Source: Actinomadura sp. WMMA1423
GTDB taxonomy: Bacteria; Actinomycetota; Actinomycetes; Streptosporangiales; Streptosporangiaceae
Assembly (NCBI RefSeq): GCF_006547145.1
Contig: NZ_CP041244.1
Coordinates: 5,394,001-5,458,000 of the forward strand
Length of the DNA stretch: 64,000 bases
Direction: 5' to 3'
Made by a program: the position numbers and the translations under genes. The number at the start of each line of letters is the position of its first letter. Positions within the stretch are counted from its first letter, which is position 1. Under the pieces are notes generated by a model, which was not told the origin of the DNA, searched no databases, and was given only the letters and a program-made list of their open reading frames with translations. This document shows, piece after piece, positions 9,360-18,178 of the stretch.

Positions 9360-10115
9360 ATGAAGATCGTCGTTATCGGCGGCACCGGCCTGATCGGGTC
9401 GAAGGTGATCGCCGACCTGGCCGCACTGGGCCACGAGGCGGTCCCCGCCGCACCGAACACCGGCGTCAACACCCTCACCGGCGAGGGGCTCGCGGAGGTC
9501 CTCACCGGCGCCTCGGTCGTGGTCGACGTGTCGAACTCCCCGTCCTTCGAGGACCAGGCCGTCCTGGACTTCTTCGAGACCTCGACCGGCAACCTGCTCG
9601 CCGCCGAGGAGAAGGCGGGCGTCGGACACCACGTCGCCCTGTCGATCGTCGGCGCGGAGCGCCCGCCGGAGCGCGGCTACTTCCGCGCGAAGATCGCGCA
9701 GGAGAGCCTGATCGAGAGGTCGCCGATCCCGTACTCGATCGTCCACGCGACGCAGTTCTTCGAGTTCACCAGGGCCATCGCCGACGAGGCCACCGCCGAC
9801 GGCGAGGTCCGCATGGCCCCCGTCTTCTACCAGCCCATGGCGGGCGACGACGTCGCCGAGCAGGTCGCCCGCGTCGCGACCGCGGCCCCCGTGAACGGCC
9901 GCGTCGAGATCGCCGGTCCCGACCGCTACCGCATGGACGAGTTCTTCCGCGAGGCCCTGGCCGGGTGGGACGACCCCCGCGAGGTGGTCACCGATCCGGG
10001 GGCCCACTACTTCGGCGCTCCGCTGGAGGAGCACAGCCTCGTCCCGCTGGGCGATGCCACTCTCGGCCGGTACCACTACAACACCTGGCCCGGCCGCCTC
10101 CAGTCCCCGAAGTAG
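9360..10115 (+). CDS. NAD(P)-binding NmrA/atypical SDR family oxidoreductase
   Basis: The 251-residue protein begins with the dinucleotide-binding motif VVIGGTGLIGSKV (GxxGxxG). It continues as an atypical short-chain dehydrogenase with VALSIVGAERPP and YFRAKIAQESLI, where the Lys occupies the usual cofactor/catalytic region. There is no canonical YxxxK, so it could be an NmrA-like redox sensor instead of an enzyme. The ATG at 9360 follows a purine-rich AGAGAAGGG. It is divergent from the large LuxR regulator and likely controlled by it. The gene ends just before a strong bidirectional terminator. Confidence 0.85.
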   Translation: MKIVVIGGTGLIGSKVIADLAALGHEAVPAAPNTGVNTLTGEGLAEVLTGASVVVDVSNSPSFEDQAVLDFFETSTGNLLAAEEKAGVGHHVALSIVGAERPPERGYFRAKIAQESLIERSPIPYSIVHATQFFEFTRAIADEATADGEVRMAPVFYQPMAGDDVAEQVARVATAAPVNGRVEIAGPDRYRMDEFFREALAGWDDPREVVTDPGAHYFGAPLEEHSLVPLGDATLGRYHYNTWPGRLQSPK

Positions 10116-10160
10116 CCGCGCCATGCCCTGATCTGCCGCAGGCGCGGTGGGGGAAAGCGT

Positions 10161-10191
10161 CGCCGCCCGCCTTCCGGGAAGGCGGGCGGCG
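10161..10191. terminator. bidirectional terminator between convergent genes
   Basis: A perfect 14-bp stem (CGCCGCCCGCCTTC and its complement) with a 3-base loop lies between the reductase and the DUF6411 gene, which converge. It can serve both strands. Confidence 0.8.
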
Positions 10192-10218
10192 AAGGACGTT
10201 CATGGCTACGGCTCGGGG

Positions 10219-10461
10219 TTAGAACGGGGAGCGGCCGCGGGCGCGTCGTCCGGCCTCGCCACTGCGGCCGACGGCGCGCGAGGAGCTGCGGAACGGCTTG
10301 CTCAGCAGGCGCCCGAGCCCGCCGGGGGCGGAGGAACCCGCACGCGATCCCGCCCCGAGCACACGCTGGGTCCCCCGCTGCGGGTGCCGCGAGAGCCTCG
10401 GCAGCAGGAATGCGAGAACCAACAGAACCGCACAGACACCCACGATTGCGACAATAACCAT
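10219..10461 (-). CDS. DUF6411-like small membrane protein
   Basis: The 80-residue product starts at ATG 10461 after GGCGGAG. An N-terminal membrane helix (IVAIVGVCAVLLVLAFLLP) is followed by a strongly basic tail with RLSRHPQRG, LGAGSRAGSSAPGGLGR and a C-terminal GRSPF. This order matches a widespread small actinobacterial family (DUF6411) as I remember it. The tail should sit in the cytoplasm, with one membrane anchor. Function is unknown. The longer frame upstream (starting MRVKRPR) lacks support. Confidence 0.75.
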   Translation of the reverse strand: MVIVAIVGVCAVLLVLAFLLPRLSRHPQRGTQRVLGAGSRAGSSAPGGLGRLLSKPFRSSSRAVGRSGEAGRRARGRSPF

Positions 10462-10572
10462 GATCTCCGCCCTTTCGGTCGCTTCCGGTCGAGGGCGCTT
10501 TACCCGCACAAGACCGGGACATGCAGCCGCCCTTGCAAAGCCCCGTAGCGGCCTCCCGGCTCGGACTGGACC

Positions 10573-10743
10573 TCATGCCGCGCGGGCGGGGGAGCGGAAC
10601 ACCTTGCGGGTGTGCCAGGCGATGTGCTGTTCGTCCACGTCAGGGAAGGCGTTCTGCGGCGCGCTGACAGGACGTCCGACGAGGGCGTGGACCTGCGCGC
10701 GGGCGGCCGGACCACGTCCGACGAAATGCGCCGAAACGGTCAC
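10573..10743 (-). CDS. hypothetical small protein (56 aa)
   Basis: A frame from GTG 10743 encodes a short protein with VTVSAHFVGRGPAARAQVHA at the start and DVDEQHIAWHTRKVF near the end. The C-terminal half has balanced, protein-like composition, unlike the arginine-rich shadow frames around it. The ribosome site is weak and I recognise no family. It could be spurious. The nearest neighbour, a divergent helical protein at 10929, gives no clue to function. Confidence 0.35.
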   Translation of the reverse strand: MTVSAHFVGRGPAARAQVHALVGRPVSAPQNAFPDVDEQHIAWHTRKVFRSPARAA

Positions 10744-10928
10744 CTGAGCAGGAGCAGAGGCTTGTGCGGCGCCCGCTCCCCGCCCCGCGACCACCGGCGG
10801 ACGCGCGTGACCCGTTCGACCCGGTCCACGTCCGCACCCACGGCTCGCCTGGGACGGCAATGCCGGGCGACTCGGTCTACGGTCGGTGCGTACGACGAGT
10901 TTCCGACCGTTCCGACCGAGGACGAACC

Positions 10929-11324
10929 GTGACCGCACGCGACGGAGTCCCGCGCAACCCAGTGACCCGCTGGCGGAACAGGCGCGCCGTCTCCCGGGTC
11001 CACGAGATCGACGTCCGGTGGCTGGAGGCCGAGGCGCTCTGGAAGACGGGGAAGTTCGCCGAGTACGCGGACATCCTCGAGGAGCTCGCCAAGGCCTACG
11101 GCCAGGAGACCCGGGTGATCGGCTGGCTGGACTCGGTGGTCAGCGCCCGGATCCGCCGGTGCGAGGCACTGGTCCGCTCCGGCCGGCCCGGCCTTGCCGA
11201 AGCCGAGGCGCGGGACATCGCCGCCAACCTGGCCGTCCTGGAGGGGCCGGACGGCCCGCAACAGCGGAAACTGCGCCGGCGGATGGACGCCGCCTATGAC
11301 GGTGAGGAACTCCCGCACGACTGA
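10929..11324 (+). CDS. hypothetical helical protein (131 aa)
   Basis: The GTG at 10929 follows a GAGGA site. The product is almost all alpha-helical, with VRWLEAEALWKTGKFAEYAD and a later region rich in LVRSGRPGLAEAEARDIAAN, reminiscent of a TPR-like helical hairpin pair. A longer frame starting at 10764 adds an arginine-rich leader that looks non-coding. I recognise no named family. It stands alone, followed about 190 bases later by the TY-Chap-like gene in the same direction. Confidence 0.65.
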   Translation: MTARDGVPRNPVTRWRNRRAVSRVHEIDVRWLEAEALWKTGKFAEYADILEELAKAYGQETRVIGWLDSVVSARIRRCEALVRSGRPGLAEAEARDIAANLAVLEGPDGPQQRKLRRRMDAAYDGEELPHD

Positions 11325-11514
11325 CCGTCGGTCGGCGCCGGGCGGCCCAGCGGGCCCGGCGCGGGCTCGTCCTCTTCGAGACAGGAATCTCATCGCCTGA
11401 CGAACAGCGAGACCTCCCCACGGCGTCGATCGCTGACAGTTGCGAACAGAGCCGCTCATGTCGGCGTCTGAACGGCTTGGGGGATGCCGACGTTCGGTCC
11501 GGGAGGGGGCACCA

Positions 11515-12618
11515 GTGGCGCCGTTGATGACCTGGGATGAGTTCGGCGCCGCGCTGGCGGACACACTGGCGCGCCTGCCGGACGGCACGCTGCTGACGTT
11601 GCACGAGGTGAGACAGCCGATCGGCGGTGACTACGCCCAGATCTGGCAGGACTCCGACGGGCTGTACCTGTTCGCGGAGCTGGCCGGCAACAGGGACCGG
11701 GCGGCCGACCGCCAACTCTCGAGGGCGCAGCAGGACCAGCTCCGAGCGGCCGGCTGGTGGCCACTGGAGGACGATCCGGACGAGTCCTGGCGGGGGGAGA
11801 CCTTCTGGCCGGCGACGACGGCGGAGACCCGGTACCTGGCCGAGCGAATCGTGGCGGGCTTCCGGGACGTCTTCCGGCTCGGATCGCCGACCGAACTGGC
11901 CTACCAGGCAAGCGTCGACACGGGGCACCGGGTCGAGCCGCTGCCGCTCCCGGAACTCGGCCTGGAGACCATCCGGATCCAGTACTTCGCGCGGCTCGGC
12001 CCGGCGGACCGGCCCGACCGTCCCAAGGGCCTGCTGAGGCGAATCCGGAGCGGCTCGGTGACGATCGACGAGGCGTTGCACCGGGACGGCCACTGGCGTC
12101 CGACCGACACCCTGGAATGGGCCGACATCGGTGAGATCGACGACGAGCTGGTACCGGTCAGGCCCGTGGAAGCCGACCAGGTCGTCCGCTGGTGGCGCAA
12201 GCTCGCCGCGCAGGCCGCCGAAGACGCGAAACTGCCACCGGGAACACCACGGATGCGCATGGCGGCGGCGGTGGACCAGGAACGGGACGCCTCCGGCAGA
12301 GCGGTGCCGCCGACCACCCGGATACACGACCGGGAACGCCCGGCGCTGGTGGCGTACCTGAGAGGGGCCCCCATGATCGCGGCCGCCTGGGGCTACGACC
12401 CAGACCCCTTCGACCCGGACCGAGCCGGGGTGGTGCCGTTGAACTTCCGCACCGACGGCGTGTGGGTGTGGTCGGAGTCTCTGGCCTACTTCGCCGAGCG
12501 CTACGGCATACCACCGGAACCGGACTTCCTCCGGCACATGGCGCAACGGAGCTACCGGCTGTCCGATGTGGACCAGGAAACTCTGGACAGGGCGGTGGCG
12601 TTCCTACGGCACGCATAA
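11515..12618 (+). CDS. TY-Chap-like domain protein (367 aa)
   Basis: The GTG at 11515 is preceded by GGGAGGGGG at good spacing. Residues 5-130 (LMTWDEFGAALADTLARLP, YAQIWQDSDGLYLFAELAG, QLRAAGWWPLEDDPDESWRG) fit the YbjN/type-III-chaperone-like fold annotated as TY-Chap in actinomycetes. A second domain from about residue 240 (PMIAAAWGYDPDPFDPDRAG and VWSESLAYFAERYG) is found in proteins of unknown role. TY-Chap proteins are thought to chaperone or neutralise partners in conflict and secretion systems; that is family-level inference. The next gene encodes a leucine-rich-repeat protein. Confidence 0.65.
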   Translation: MAPLMTWDEFGAALADTLARLPDGTLLTLHEVRQPIGGDYAQIWQDSDGLYLFAELAGNRDRAADRQLSRAQQDQLRAAGWWPLEDDPDESWRGETFWPATTAETRYLAERIVAGFRDVFRLGSPTELAYQASVDTGHRVEPLPLPELGLETIRIQYFARLGPADRPDRPKGLLRRIRSGSVTIDEALHRDGHWRPTDTLEWADIGEIDDELVPVRPVEADQVVRWWRKLAAQAAEDAKLPPGTPRMRMAAAVDQERDASGRAVPPTTRIHDRERPALVAYLRGAPMIAAAWGYDPDPFDPDRAGVVPLNFRTDGVWVWSESLAYFAERYGIPPEPDFLRHMAQRSYRLSDVDQETLDRAVAFLRHA

Positions 12619-12757
12619 CGGCGGCCGTGCGCCGGCCATGTGCTGGACCGGGAGGTCTCCGACCGGATCCGGGGACCGCGCTCGACCGAACCGACCGCGC
12701 GTCCGCTCAGTCGACGTCCGAACGAACGGAGGAGGGGCGATCACAGATTTCCACGAG

Positions 12758-13537
12758 ATGCGACATCGCGTCCAGGAAGCGGCCGAGCATCATCCGACGG
12801 TATTGGACCTGAGCAGGCTCCGCCTGGAGATCGTGGCCGGGCCACTGGGTGATCTGGCGGATGTCACTCATCTGAACCTCGCGTACAACAGCCTGACCTC
12901 GCTACCGGAGTGGCTCGGCTATCTCACCGGCCTCCATCACCTGGACCTCACGCGCAACGGCTTGACCGTCCTGCCGGAGACGTTGGGCAACCTCACCCGC
13001 CTCACCCACCTGTACCTCGGCCAGAATCGGCTGACCGCCCTCCCGGAGAACCTGGGTGATCTCACCGCGCTCACCCATCTGCATCTCCACGAGAATCAAC
13101 TGGCCCGATTGCCTGCGACCCTGGGAGACCTCAGCACCCTCACCCACCTGGTCCTGAGCTCGAACCGGCTGATCGAACTGCCGGATCGGCTGGGCGGCCT
13201 GACCGCCCTCACCCACCTGAACCTCAGTGGCTGCCGTCTGGGCGCGGTCCCCGAGTCGTTGGCCGACCTGCCCGCCCTGACGCACCTGGACCTGGACGGC
13301 AACCATCTCACCGAGCTGCCCGAATGGCTGGGCGACCTCACCGCCCTCACTCACCTGGACCTGCAGTACAACTTTCTCCCAGAACTGCCCGAGTGGGTGG
13401 ACGAGTTGCCTGCCCTGACCGACCTGAAGTTCCGGAGTCCCCCCGAATGCCTGACCGGCGAGCTGGACTTCCGGGCCCTGACCCGAGGGCCGTCTGACCC
13501 GGGGCCTGCCCACCTCGAGGAGGGAGGGCGTCAATAG
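12758..13537 (+). CDS. leucine-rich-repeat protein
   Basis: The product is almost entirely LRR. About nine repeats of ~23 residues follow the pattern LTHLxLxxNxLxxLPexLGxL, for example LTHLYLGQNRLTALPENLGD. This plant/bacterial-type LRR makes a curved protein-binding surface. There is no signal peptide, so an intracellular scaffold or recognition role is likely. The start is uncertain. The ATG at 12758 is the first clear one, but an excellent GGAGGAGGGG site at 12728-12737 is optimally spaced for an in-frame ATC at 12740. A true start at that rare codon, or a base change, is possible. It lies close behind the TY-Chap-like gene. Confidence 0.8.
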   Translation: MRHRVQEAAEHHPTVLDLSRLRLEIVAGPLGDLADVTHLNLAYNSLTSLPEWLGYLTGLHHLDLTRNGLTVLPETLGNLTRLTHLYLGQNRLTALPENLGDLTALTHLHLHENQLARLPATLGDLSTLTHLVLSSNRLIELPDRLGGLTALTHLNLSGCRLGAVPESLADLPALTHLDLDGNHLTELPEWLGDLTALTHLDLQYNFLPELPEWVDELPALTDLKFRSPPECLTGELDFRALTRGPSDPGPAHLEEGGRQ

Positions 13538-13645
13538 CGGTGACGATGTCCCCGCCCGCGAGTCGTCAGTGTCCGTGCGGATACAAGAAGTCGCCCAGAG
13601 CTTCGTTTGTGACGGGTGAGCCAGAGGGCAGATCGGTTACGCAAA

Positions 13646-13661
13646 GTGTTCGCGTGAACAC
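13646..13661. promoter_or_regulatory. operator-like dyad upstream of the PLAT gene
   Basis: GTGTTC-GCGT-GAACAC is a 6-bp perfect inverted repeat 28 bases before the PLAT-domain start. It may be a regulator or sigma-factor related site. No regulator can be assigned. Confidence 0.3.
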
Positions 13662-13689
13662 TGATCTTCAATATTCAAGGGAGCCCCCC

Positions 13690-14046
13690 ATGGCCCGTTA
13701 CGAGATCACGGTGGAGACCGGCAACGTCGAGAACGCCGGCACCGATGCCAACGTCCACATCACCCTCTACGGTTCGCTCGCGTCCGCGGGCCCGGTCAAC
13801 CTGGACGACAGCAGGGACAACTTCGAGCAAGGCGCCACCGACCACTTCACGGTGGACCTGACCGACGTAGGCCGACTGGAGACCATCGTCATCGGCCACG
13901 ACAACTCCGGGAACAAGTCCGGATGGTTCCTGAACCGGGTCACCGTCACCAAGGGCGGCGACACCGCGGAGTTCAGCGCCTACCGCTGGCTCGCCACCGA
14001 CGAGAACGACGGCCGAATCGAGGTACGCCTGACCCGCCAGAGGTGA
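13690..14046 (+). CDS. PLAT/LH2 domain protein (118 aa)
   Basis: The ATG at 13690 follows AAGGGAG. The protein is a single PLAT/LH2 beta-sandwich: YEITVETGNVENAGTDANVH, ITLYG, a loop with DNFEQGATDHFTVDL, then LETIVIGHDNSGNKSGWFL and a final RWLATDENDGRIEV strand. Those motifs are diagnostic of the lipoxygenase-homology domain, which binds lipids or proteins. No signal peptide is visible. Stand-alone PLAT proteins in actinomycetes have no assigned function. The gene converges on the nitrilase, with terminators between. Confidence 0.85.
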   Translation: MARYEITVETGNVENAGTDANVHITLYGSLASAGPVNLDDSRDNFEQGATDHFTVDLTDVGRLETIVIGHDNSGNKSGWFLNRVTVTKGGDTAEFSAYRWLATDENDGRIEVRLTRQR

Positions 14047-14080
14047 CCGAAGGCAAGGCTTCCGGTCTTCCAAGCACGAC

Positions 14081-14141
14081 GGGCGGACGCGGGCTCCCCG
14101 CGCCCGCCCAGGGGACGGCGCCGCTGAGGTGAACCGTCCCC
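14081..14141. terminator. two tandem stem-loops between convergent genes
   Basis: The first hairpin (14081-14093 with 14097-14109) has two 6-bp GC stems around one mismatch. The second pairs GGGGACGG at 14111-14118 with 14134-14141. They separate the PLAT gene and the nitrilase gene. Confidence 0.6.
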
Positions 14142-14158
14142 CCGGGCCGCCTCCAAGC

Positions 14159-15127
14159 TCATCCCAGCCGGTGGAGCTGCACGGGCTCGTCTGAGAAGCG
14201 GGCGCCGCGAGGATCGCGTTCGTCGCCGAAGTCGTGGGTGAGGATGTCGTAGAGCGCGGGTCGCCGCCCCTGAATCCAGCGGCGGCCCGTCGACATGGGC
14301 AGCAGGCCGAGATCGAGATCGGCGACCACCATGGCGTCCTCGGCGGCCCAGGTCTCGGACAGGATCCTGCCGTACGGGTCGAGAATCATCGCGTTGCCGG
14401 TGCGCACCTCGTCGTCGTCCTCCCCCACACCGTTACTGAACAGGAGGAAGAGGCCGTTGTCATGAGCGCGGGAAGGGAGCCAGCGCAGCAGCCATTCCCG
14501 CCCGTTCGGCCCCTGCAGTTCGGCCTCGATCGCCGGGCGATCGCGATCCCGCTCACGCCACAGCTCCACGGGGATCGGGCGCATGCCATGTGGACTGCGG
14601 GAATCCGTGCCACCCGTCTGGTGAGGCGCGACGAGGACCCCCGCGCCGAGCAGCGCAGTGGCCCGAACGTTCTCGACCAGGTTGTTGTCCCAGCAGATGA
14701 GGATCCCCATGCGCACGCCCCACGGGGTGTCGAACACGGTGAAGCGGTCGCCGCTCGAAATCGCCTCGTGCTCGAACGCATGCAGTTTCCGGTGCACATG
14801 AACGCCCCCATCCGGCAGGCACATGGCGTAGGAGTTGAACAGGCGCCCGTGGGCGCTCTCTAGGAAACCAACGCCCACGGCCATGCCGAACTCGGCCGCC
14901 AGCCCTCGCACCCGCTCCACGGACGGCCCGCCCACCGGCTCGGCGAGCTCCCGGAGCCGGTCGGCCGTCTGCCGACGAAGGTGCCAGTAGCCCAGCAGGC
15001 ACATCTCGGGAAAGACCACCGCCTGCGCTCCGCCCTCGGCCGCCCGCGCCGTGAAGTGCTCGATTCTGGCCAGGTTGTAGGCCTTGTCGTCGGGCCTGTG
15101 CTCGAACTGAACGGTCGCACAACGCAC
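14159..15127 (-). CDS. carbon-nitrogen hydrolase (nitrilase superfamily)
   Basis: The GTG at 15127 follows an ideal GAGGAGGA site and yields 322 residues. The catalytic triad is visible: Glu in VVFPEMCLLGYW, Lys in VHRKLHAFE and Cys in GILICWDNNLVE. The family hydrolyses nitriles or amides of small carboxylic acids in the cytoplasm. The exact substrate is not readable. It is divergent from a LysR regulator only 94 bases away, the classic arrangement for substrate-induced control. Length is normal for the superfamily. Confidence 0.9.
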   Translation of the reverse strand: MRCATVQFEHRPDDKAYNLARIEHFTARAAEGGAQAVVFPEMCLLGYWHLRRQTADRLRELAEPVGGPSVERVRGLAAEFGMAVGVGFLESAHGRLFNSYAMCLPDGGVHVHRKLHAFEHEAISSGDRFTVFDTPWGVRMGILICWDNNLVENVRATALLGAGVLVAPHQTGGTDSRSPHGMRPIPVELWRERDRDRPAIEAELQGPNGREWLLRWLPSRAHDNGLFLLFSNGVGEDDDEVRTGNAMILDPYGRILSETWAAEDAMVVADLDLGLLPMSTGRRWIQGRRPALYDILTHDFGDERDPRGARFSDEPVQLHRLG

Positions 15128-15221
15128 GGTTCCTCCTCGTCGCCTCTGAGCGCTCCCCACTGAACCCCCGCAGCACGAATTCGTCCAATGAATCCTCAGA
15201 TCGATGACATAACCTCAAGGA

Positions 15222-16097
15222 ATGGAAATCCGCCTGCTCCGCGCCTTCCTGACGGTCGTCGAGCATCGCGCCTTCGGCCGTGCGGCGCAGGCGTCCTCCC
15301 TGACCCAGCCGGCCCTGACCAAGCAGATCCAGACACTGGAGGCGCAGGTCGGGGGACGCTTGTTCCATCGGGGACGGCACGGCGCCACGCTCACCGACCT
15401 CGGAACGATCCTTCTGCCCGAGGCAAGGGATCTGGTCCGCCGGACAGACGCCGTGGCCGCCCGCATGAACCGCATGGCGCGCGGCGAGGTCGGACGGCTG
15501 GCGGTGGGTTTCGGCATGTCGAGCATCGAACTCGCACCACGTGCGGTGGCCGTCTTCAGACAGCGCTACCCGGACGCGGACATCACCCTGGACGACATGT
15601 CCTCACCCACCCAGCTGGAGCGGCTCACAACGGGCGAGTTGGACGTGGGCTTCGTCCGACTCCCGGTCGACGAGCAGTGGGGACACCTGCCCCTCCAGTC
15701 CGACCGCCTCGCGATCGCCACGACAGGCGATTCGCCGCCCCAGAACGCAGACGCTCTCGCCCAGTGGACGAAAGAACGCCCGTTCGTCGGCCTGACGCAC
15801 GCAAAGGGCCCAGGCCTGGCGAAGCAGATCGAGGGCCTGCACACCCACCTCGGACTGCAAACAGAAATGGTGCAGGAAGCACATGACCTCCAGACCGTCC
15901 TCGCCCTGGTGGCAGCAGGCATCGGCGCCGCGCTCGTCCCCCTCAGCGCAGCTTCGATCGCCCCGTCACAAGTGAGCCTCACAGCGGTGAACCACGACGC
16001 CGCAGCTTGGCAGGTCGGAACCGTGTGGAAGCGGGGGGCTCGCAATCCACTGACCGCCAACTTCGTAACGATCGCACGAGAACTGACCACCCGGTAG
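15222..16097 (+). CDS. LysR-family transcriptional regulator
   Basis: The 291-residue protein has an N-terminal winged helix-turn-helix (LLRAFLTVVEHRAFGRAAQA, SLTQPALTKQIQTLE) and a periplasmic-binding-protein-like effector domain (VGFGMSSIELAPRAV onward, with LVAAGIGAALVPLSA near the end). It should bind the shared promoter with the divergent nitrilase gene and activate that gene on ligand binding. The last point is inferred from the standard LysR arrangement. Confidence 0.93.
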   Translation: MEIRLLRAFLTVVEHRAFGRAAQASSLTQPALTKQIQTLEAQVGGRLFHRGRHGATLTDLGTILLPEARDLVRRTDAVAARMNRMARGEVGRLAVGFGMSSIELAPRAVAVFRQRYPDADITLDDMSSPTQLERLTTGELDVGFVRLPVDEQWGHLPLQSDRLAIATTGDSPPQNADALAQWTKERPFVGLTHAKGPGLAKQIEGLHTHLGLQTEMVQEAHDLQTVLALVAAGIGAALVPLSAASIAPSQVSLTAVNHDAAAWQVGTVWKRGARNPLTANFVTIARELTTR

Positions 16098-16422
16098 ACG
16101 AGGCCAGGTCCCCTCCGATCAGGGGCTGACCATGCCGAACCCGCAAGCGCTGCGGCGCCGTCCGGGCACCGCAGCAAGAAGGAGCGACATGGCTGAAGTG
16201 CTGGTTTTCCACCACGGACACGGGCGGACAGCCGGCGTCCTTGAGTTCGCCGAGCAGCTGCGACGGTCCGGACACACCGTCCACGTCCCGGACCTGTTCG
16301 AGGGACAGATATTCGACAGCCTCGAGAAGGGCATGAACTACGCCGAGAGCATCGGGTTCGGCACGGTCATCGCGCGTGGAACCGCCGCCGCCGAGAGGTC
16401 CCCTGCAGAACTGGTCTACCTA

Positions 16423-17710
16423 GCGCGGTGACCGCGAACGTTCACCGGGTCTGGTCAGGCGGCCTTGTGGCGGGGGCGTCCCCAGCGTTGCTGGCGTCCC
16501 CAGCGTTGCTGGCGTTCGCTGCGGACGCGGGCGCGTTCGCGGCGTTGGGCGGCCAGCACGTCGGGGTGGCGTGCGTTGGTGTTGCGCCAGCGCAGGTAGG
16601 CCTGGATCTCCCAAGCGAGCACGGTGTGGTTGGGATGGTTGGAGCCCGCCATCACGAAGGTGCGCAGTGGCCCGAACTGCGCCTCGATCGGGTTGGCCCA
16701 CGAGGCGTAGGTCGGGGTGAGGCACAACTCGACGTTGTTGCGTGCCGCCCACGCCCTGATCTGCGGGGTCTTGTTCGCTGACAGGTTGTCGCAGATGACG
16801 TAGATCGGTGCGCCGTCCGGGCGGGCGGCGCGGATGGACTTCAGCGCGGCCAGGGTGTTGGCGCCGCTCTTGCGGCGGCGGGTGACGCCCCACAGGGTGT
16901 CATCGCCCAGCGAGTAGCAGCCGTGGAAGTACCGGACCCCGTGGGTGCGCCGGTAGGTGCCCGGCAACCGCTCCGGCCGCCCGCGCTCGGCCCAGCCGGC
17001 GCCGTGGCAGGGCCGGATCGACAGCGGCCCGAACTGGTCGAAGGCGAAGCACCGGTCCGCAAACCGGGTCGTGACCTCCTCGATGCGGTCCAGCTTGGCC
17101 TCGAAGTCGGGGTCATTGGAGGTCTTCCAGGTGCGGGTGCGCTGGAAGGTGACCCCATGGGCGTGCAGGAACTGCCGCAGCCGCTCGCGTCCGATCCGGA
17201 TCTTGCGCTCGCTGTGAGTGGCGAGGTGGTCGGCGAGTTTGCGGAGGCTCCAGCAGGTGAACGGGCGCCCGAGCTTGGCCGGGCGCGTTCGGGCCGTCTC
17301 GATGATGAACGCGATGTCATCATCGCTGATCAGGCGGGGACGGCCTCCCGCCCAGTTAGGGTCCAGGCAGGCCAGCCCCCGCTCGTTGAAGTCATGAATC
17401 ACATCCCGCACGGTGTCTTCGTGGGCGGCGACCAGGCGGGCGATCGCCGGGGCCGGCGTCCCCGCCGACGACGCCTGGATGATCATCGCCCGGCGGACCC
17501 GGATCGACTCGTGCTTGCCCCGCCGGATGATCTGCTGCAGCCGGCGTCCCTCGTCCTCGGTCAACCGCCGTGCTCTGACCGGCTCTGCCACCAGCCCGCC
17601 TCTCCCTCGATAACGACCCGTCGTCAACGAGGGTGAAGCCGATCAACCTCCCCGTCCCGGACCCTGCCCGGCGTGTCACCCAACCCGGTGAACGTTCGTG
17701 GTCAACGCAC
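16423..17710 (-). mobile_element. complete IS630-family insertion sequence
   Basis: The element is 1288 bp. Its terminal inverted repeats, 16423-16450 and 17683-17710, match at 25 of 28 positions and share the inner block CGAACGTTCACCGGGT. It is bordered by TA on both sides (16421-16422 and 17711-17712), inside an original CTAG. TA duplication is the hallmark of IS630/Tc1-type transposition. One transposase gene fills it, in the orientation opposite to the broken hydrolase. Confidence 0.92.
16455..17591 (-). CDS. IS630-family transposase
   Basis: The product is about 378 residues from GTG 17591, which follows a GGGAGAGG stretch; TTG or ATG codons further up are less likely. An N-terminal HTH region (LVAAHEDTVRDVIHDFNERG) is followed by the DDE catalytic core. 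The three acids lie in CFAFDQFGPL, YVICDNLSANKT and WANPIEAQFGPL. The C-terminus contains a duplicated QQRWGR unit caused by an 18-bp tandem repeat. The frame is intact, so it may still be active. Confidence 0.93.
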   Translation of the reverse strand: MAEPVRARRLTEDEGRRLQQIIRRGKHESIRVRRAMIIQASSAGTPAPAIARLVAAHEDTVRDVIHDFNERGLACLDPNWAGGRPRLISDDDIAFIIETARTRPAKLGRPFTCWSLRKLADHLATHSERKIRIGRERLRQFLHAHGVTFQRTRTWKTSNDPDFEAKLDRIEEVTTRFADRCFAFDQFGPLSIRPCHGAGWAERGRPERLPGTYRRTHGVRYFHGCYSLGDDTLWGVTRRRKSGANTLAALKSIRAARPDGAPIYVICDNLSANKTPQIRAWAARNNVELCLTPTYASWANPIEAQFGPLRTFVMAGSNHPNHTVLAWEIQAYLRWRNTNARHPDVLAAQRRERARVRSERQQRWGRQQRWGRPRHKAA

Positions 17711-18178
17711 TAGGCTTCTCGCTCGGTGTCCTGCCGGCGCAGAAGCTGGCCCAGACCCGCCCCGGCGCGAAGGGCACGTTGCTACTGGAAGCATGCCTCC
17801 CAGTCACGGAGTTCGCCGCCACCTGGCCCGACGGGGTTCCGGCTCAGGTCCCCGGCATGGACGCGGACCCGTTCTTTGCGATGGAGGGCGACGTGGACGC
17901 AGCCCGGGCGCTAGTCAAGACCACGGCGGACGCCGAACTGTTCCTCTACCCGGGCGACAGGCACCTGTTCACCGACAGCAGCCTGCCGTCCTACGACGAA
18001 CACGCCGCAACTCAGGTTACCGATCGACGCTGACCTTCCTGGACCGCATCAAATAACCAGCCGTTTCAACGAAACCGCCAAGGCCGCAGAAGATACGTTC
18101 CAACCTCCGCTCCCCCGACAGTACGCCTCATCCGAAATAAGCAGTGGCGATGGCCTGCAGACTGGATCAATCGGCAGT

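Larger units (their letters stand above)
16189..18056 (+). pseudogene. dienelactone hydrolase family gene split by IS630
   Basis: The 5' part (start 16189 after AAGGAG) encodes MAEVLVFHHGHGRTAGVLEF and VHVPDLFEGQIFDSLEKGMN up to ELVYL. The 3' part resumes at 17711 with GFSLGVLPAQKLAQ, a nucleophile-elbow region, and AELFLYPGDRHLF, which carries the catalytic His. Removing the IS and one TA copy joins the two halves in frame as VYLGFSLG. Near 18025 the tail also shifts frame: the expected ending TFLDRIK is in another frame and ends at 18056. So the gene is doubly damaged. The intact form would be a cytoplasmic alpha/beta hydrolase of the DLH family. Confidence 0.85.

Noticed and set aside
11140..12546. 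Leftward 468-residue frame opposite the TY-Chap-like gene
   Set aside because: Biased composition and no ribosome site; the rightward frame has recognisable domains.
13000..13400. Regular repeats near 13000-13400 considered as a CRISPR or DNA repeat array
   Set aside because: They are the coding repeats of the leucine-rich-repeat protein, not identical and without spacers. No CRISPR array was seen anywhere.
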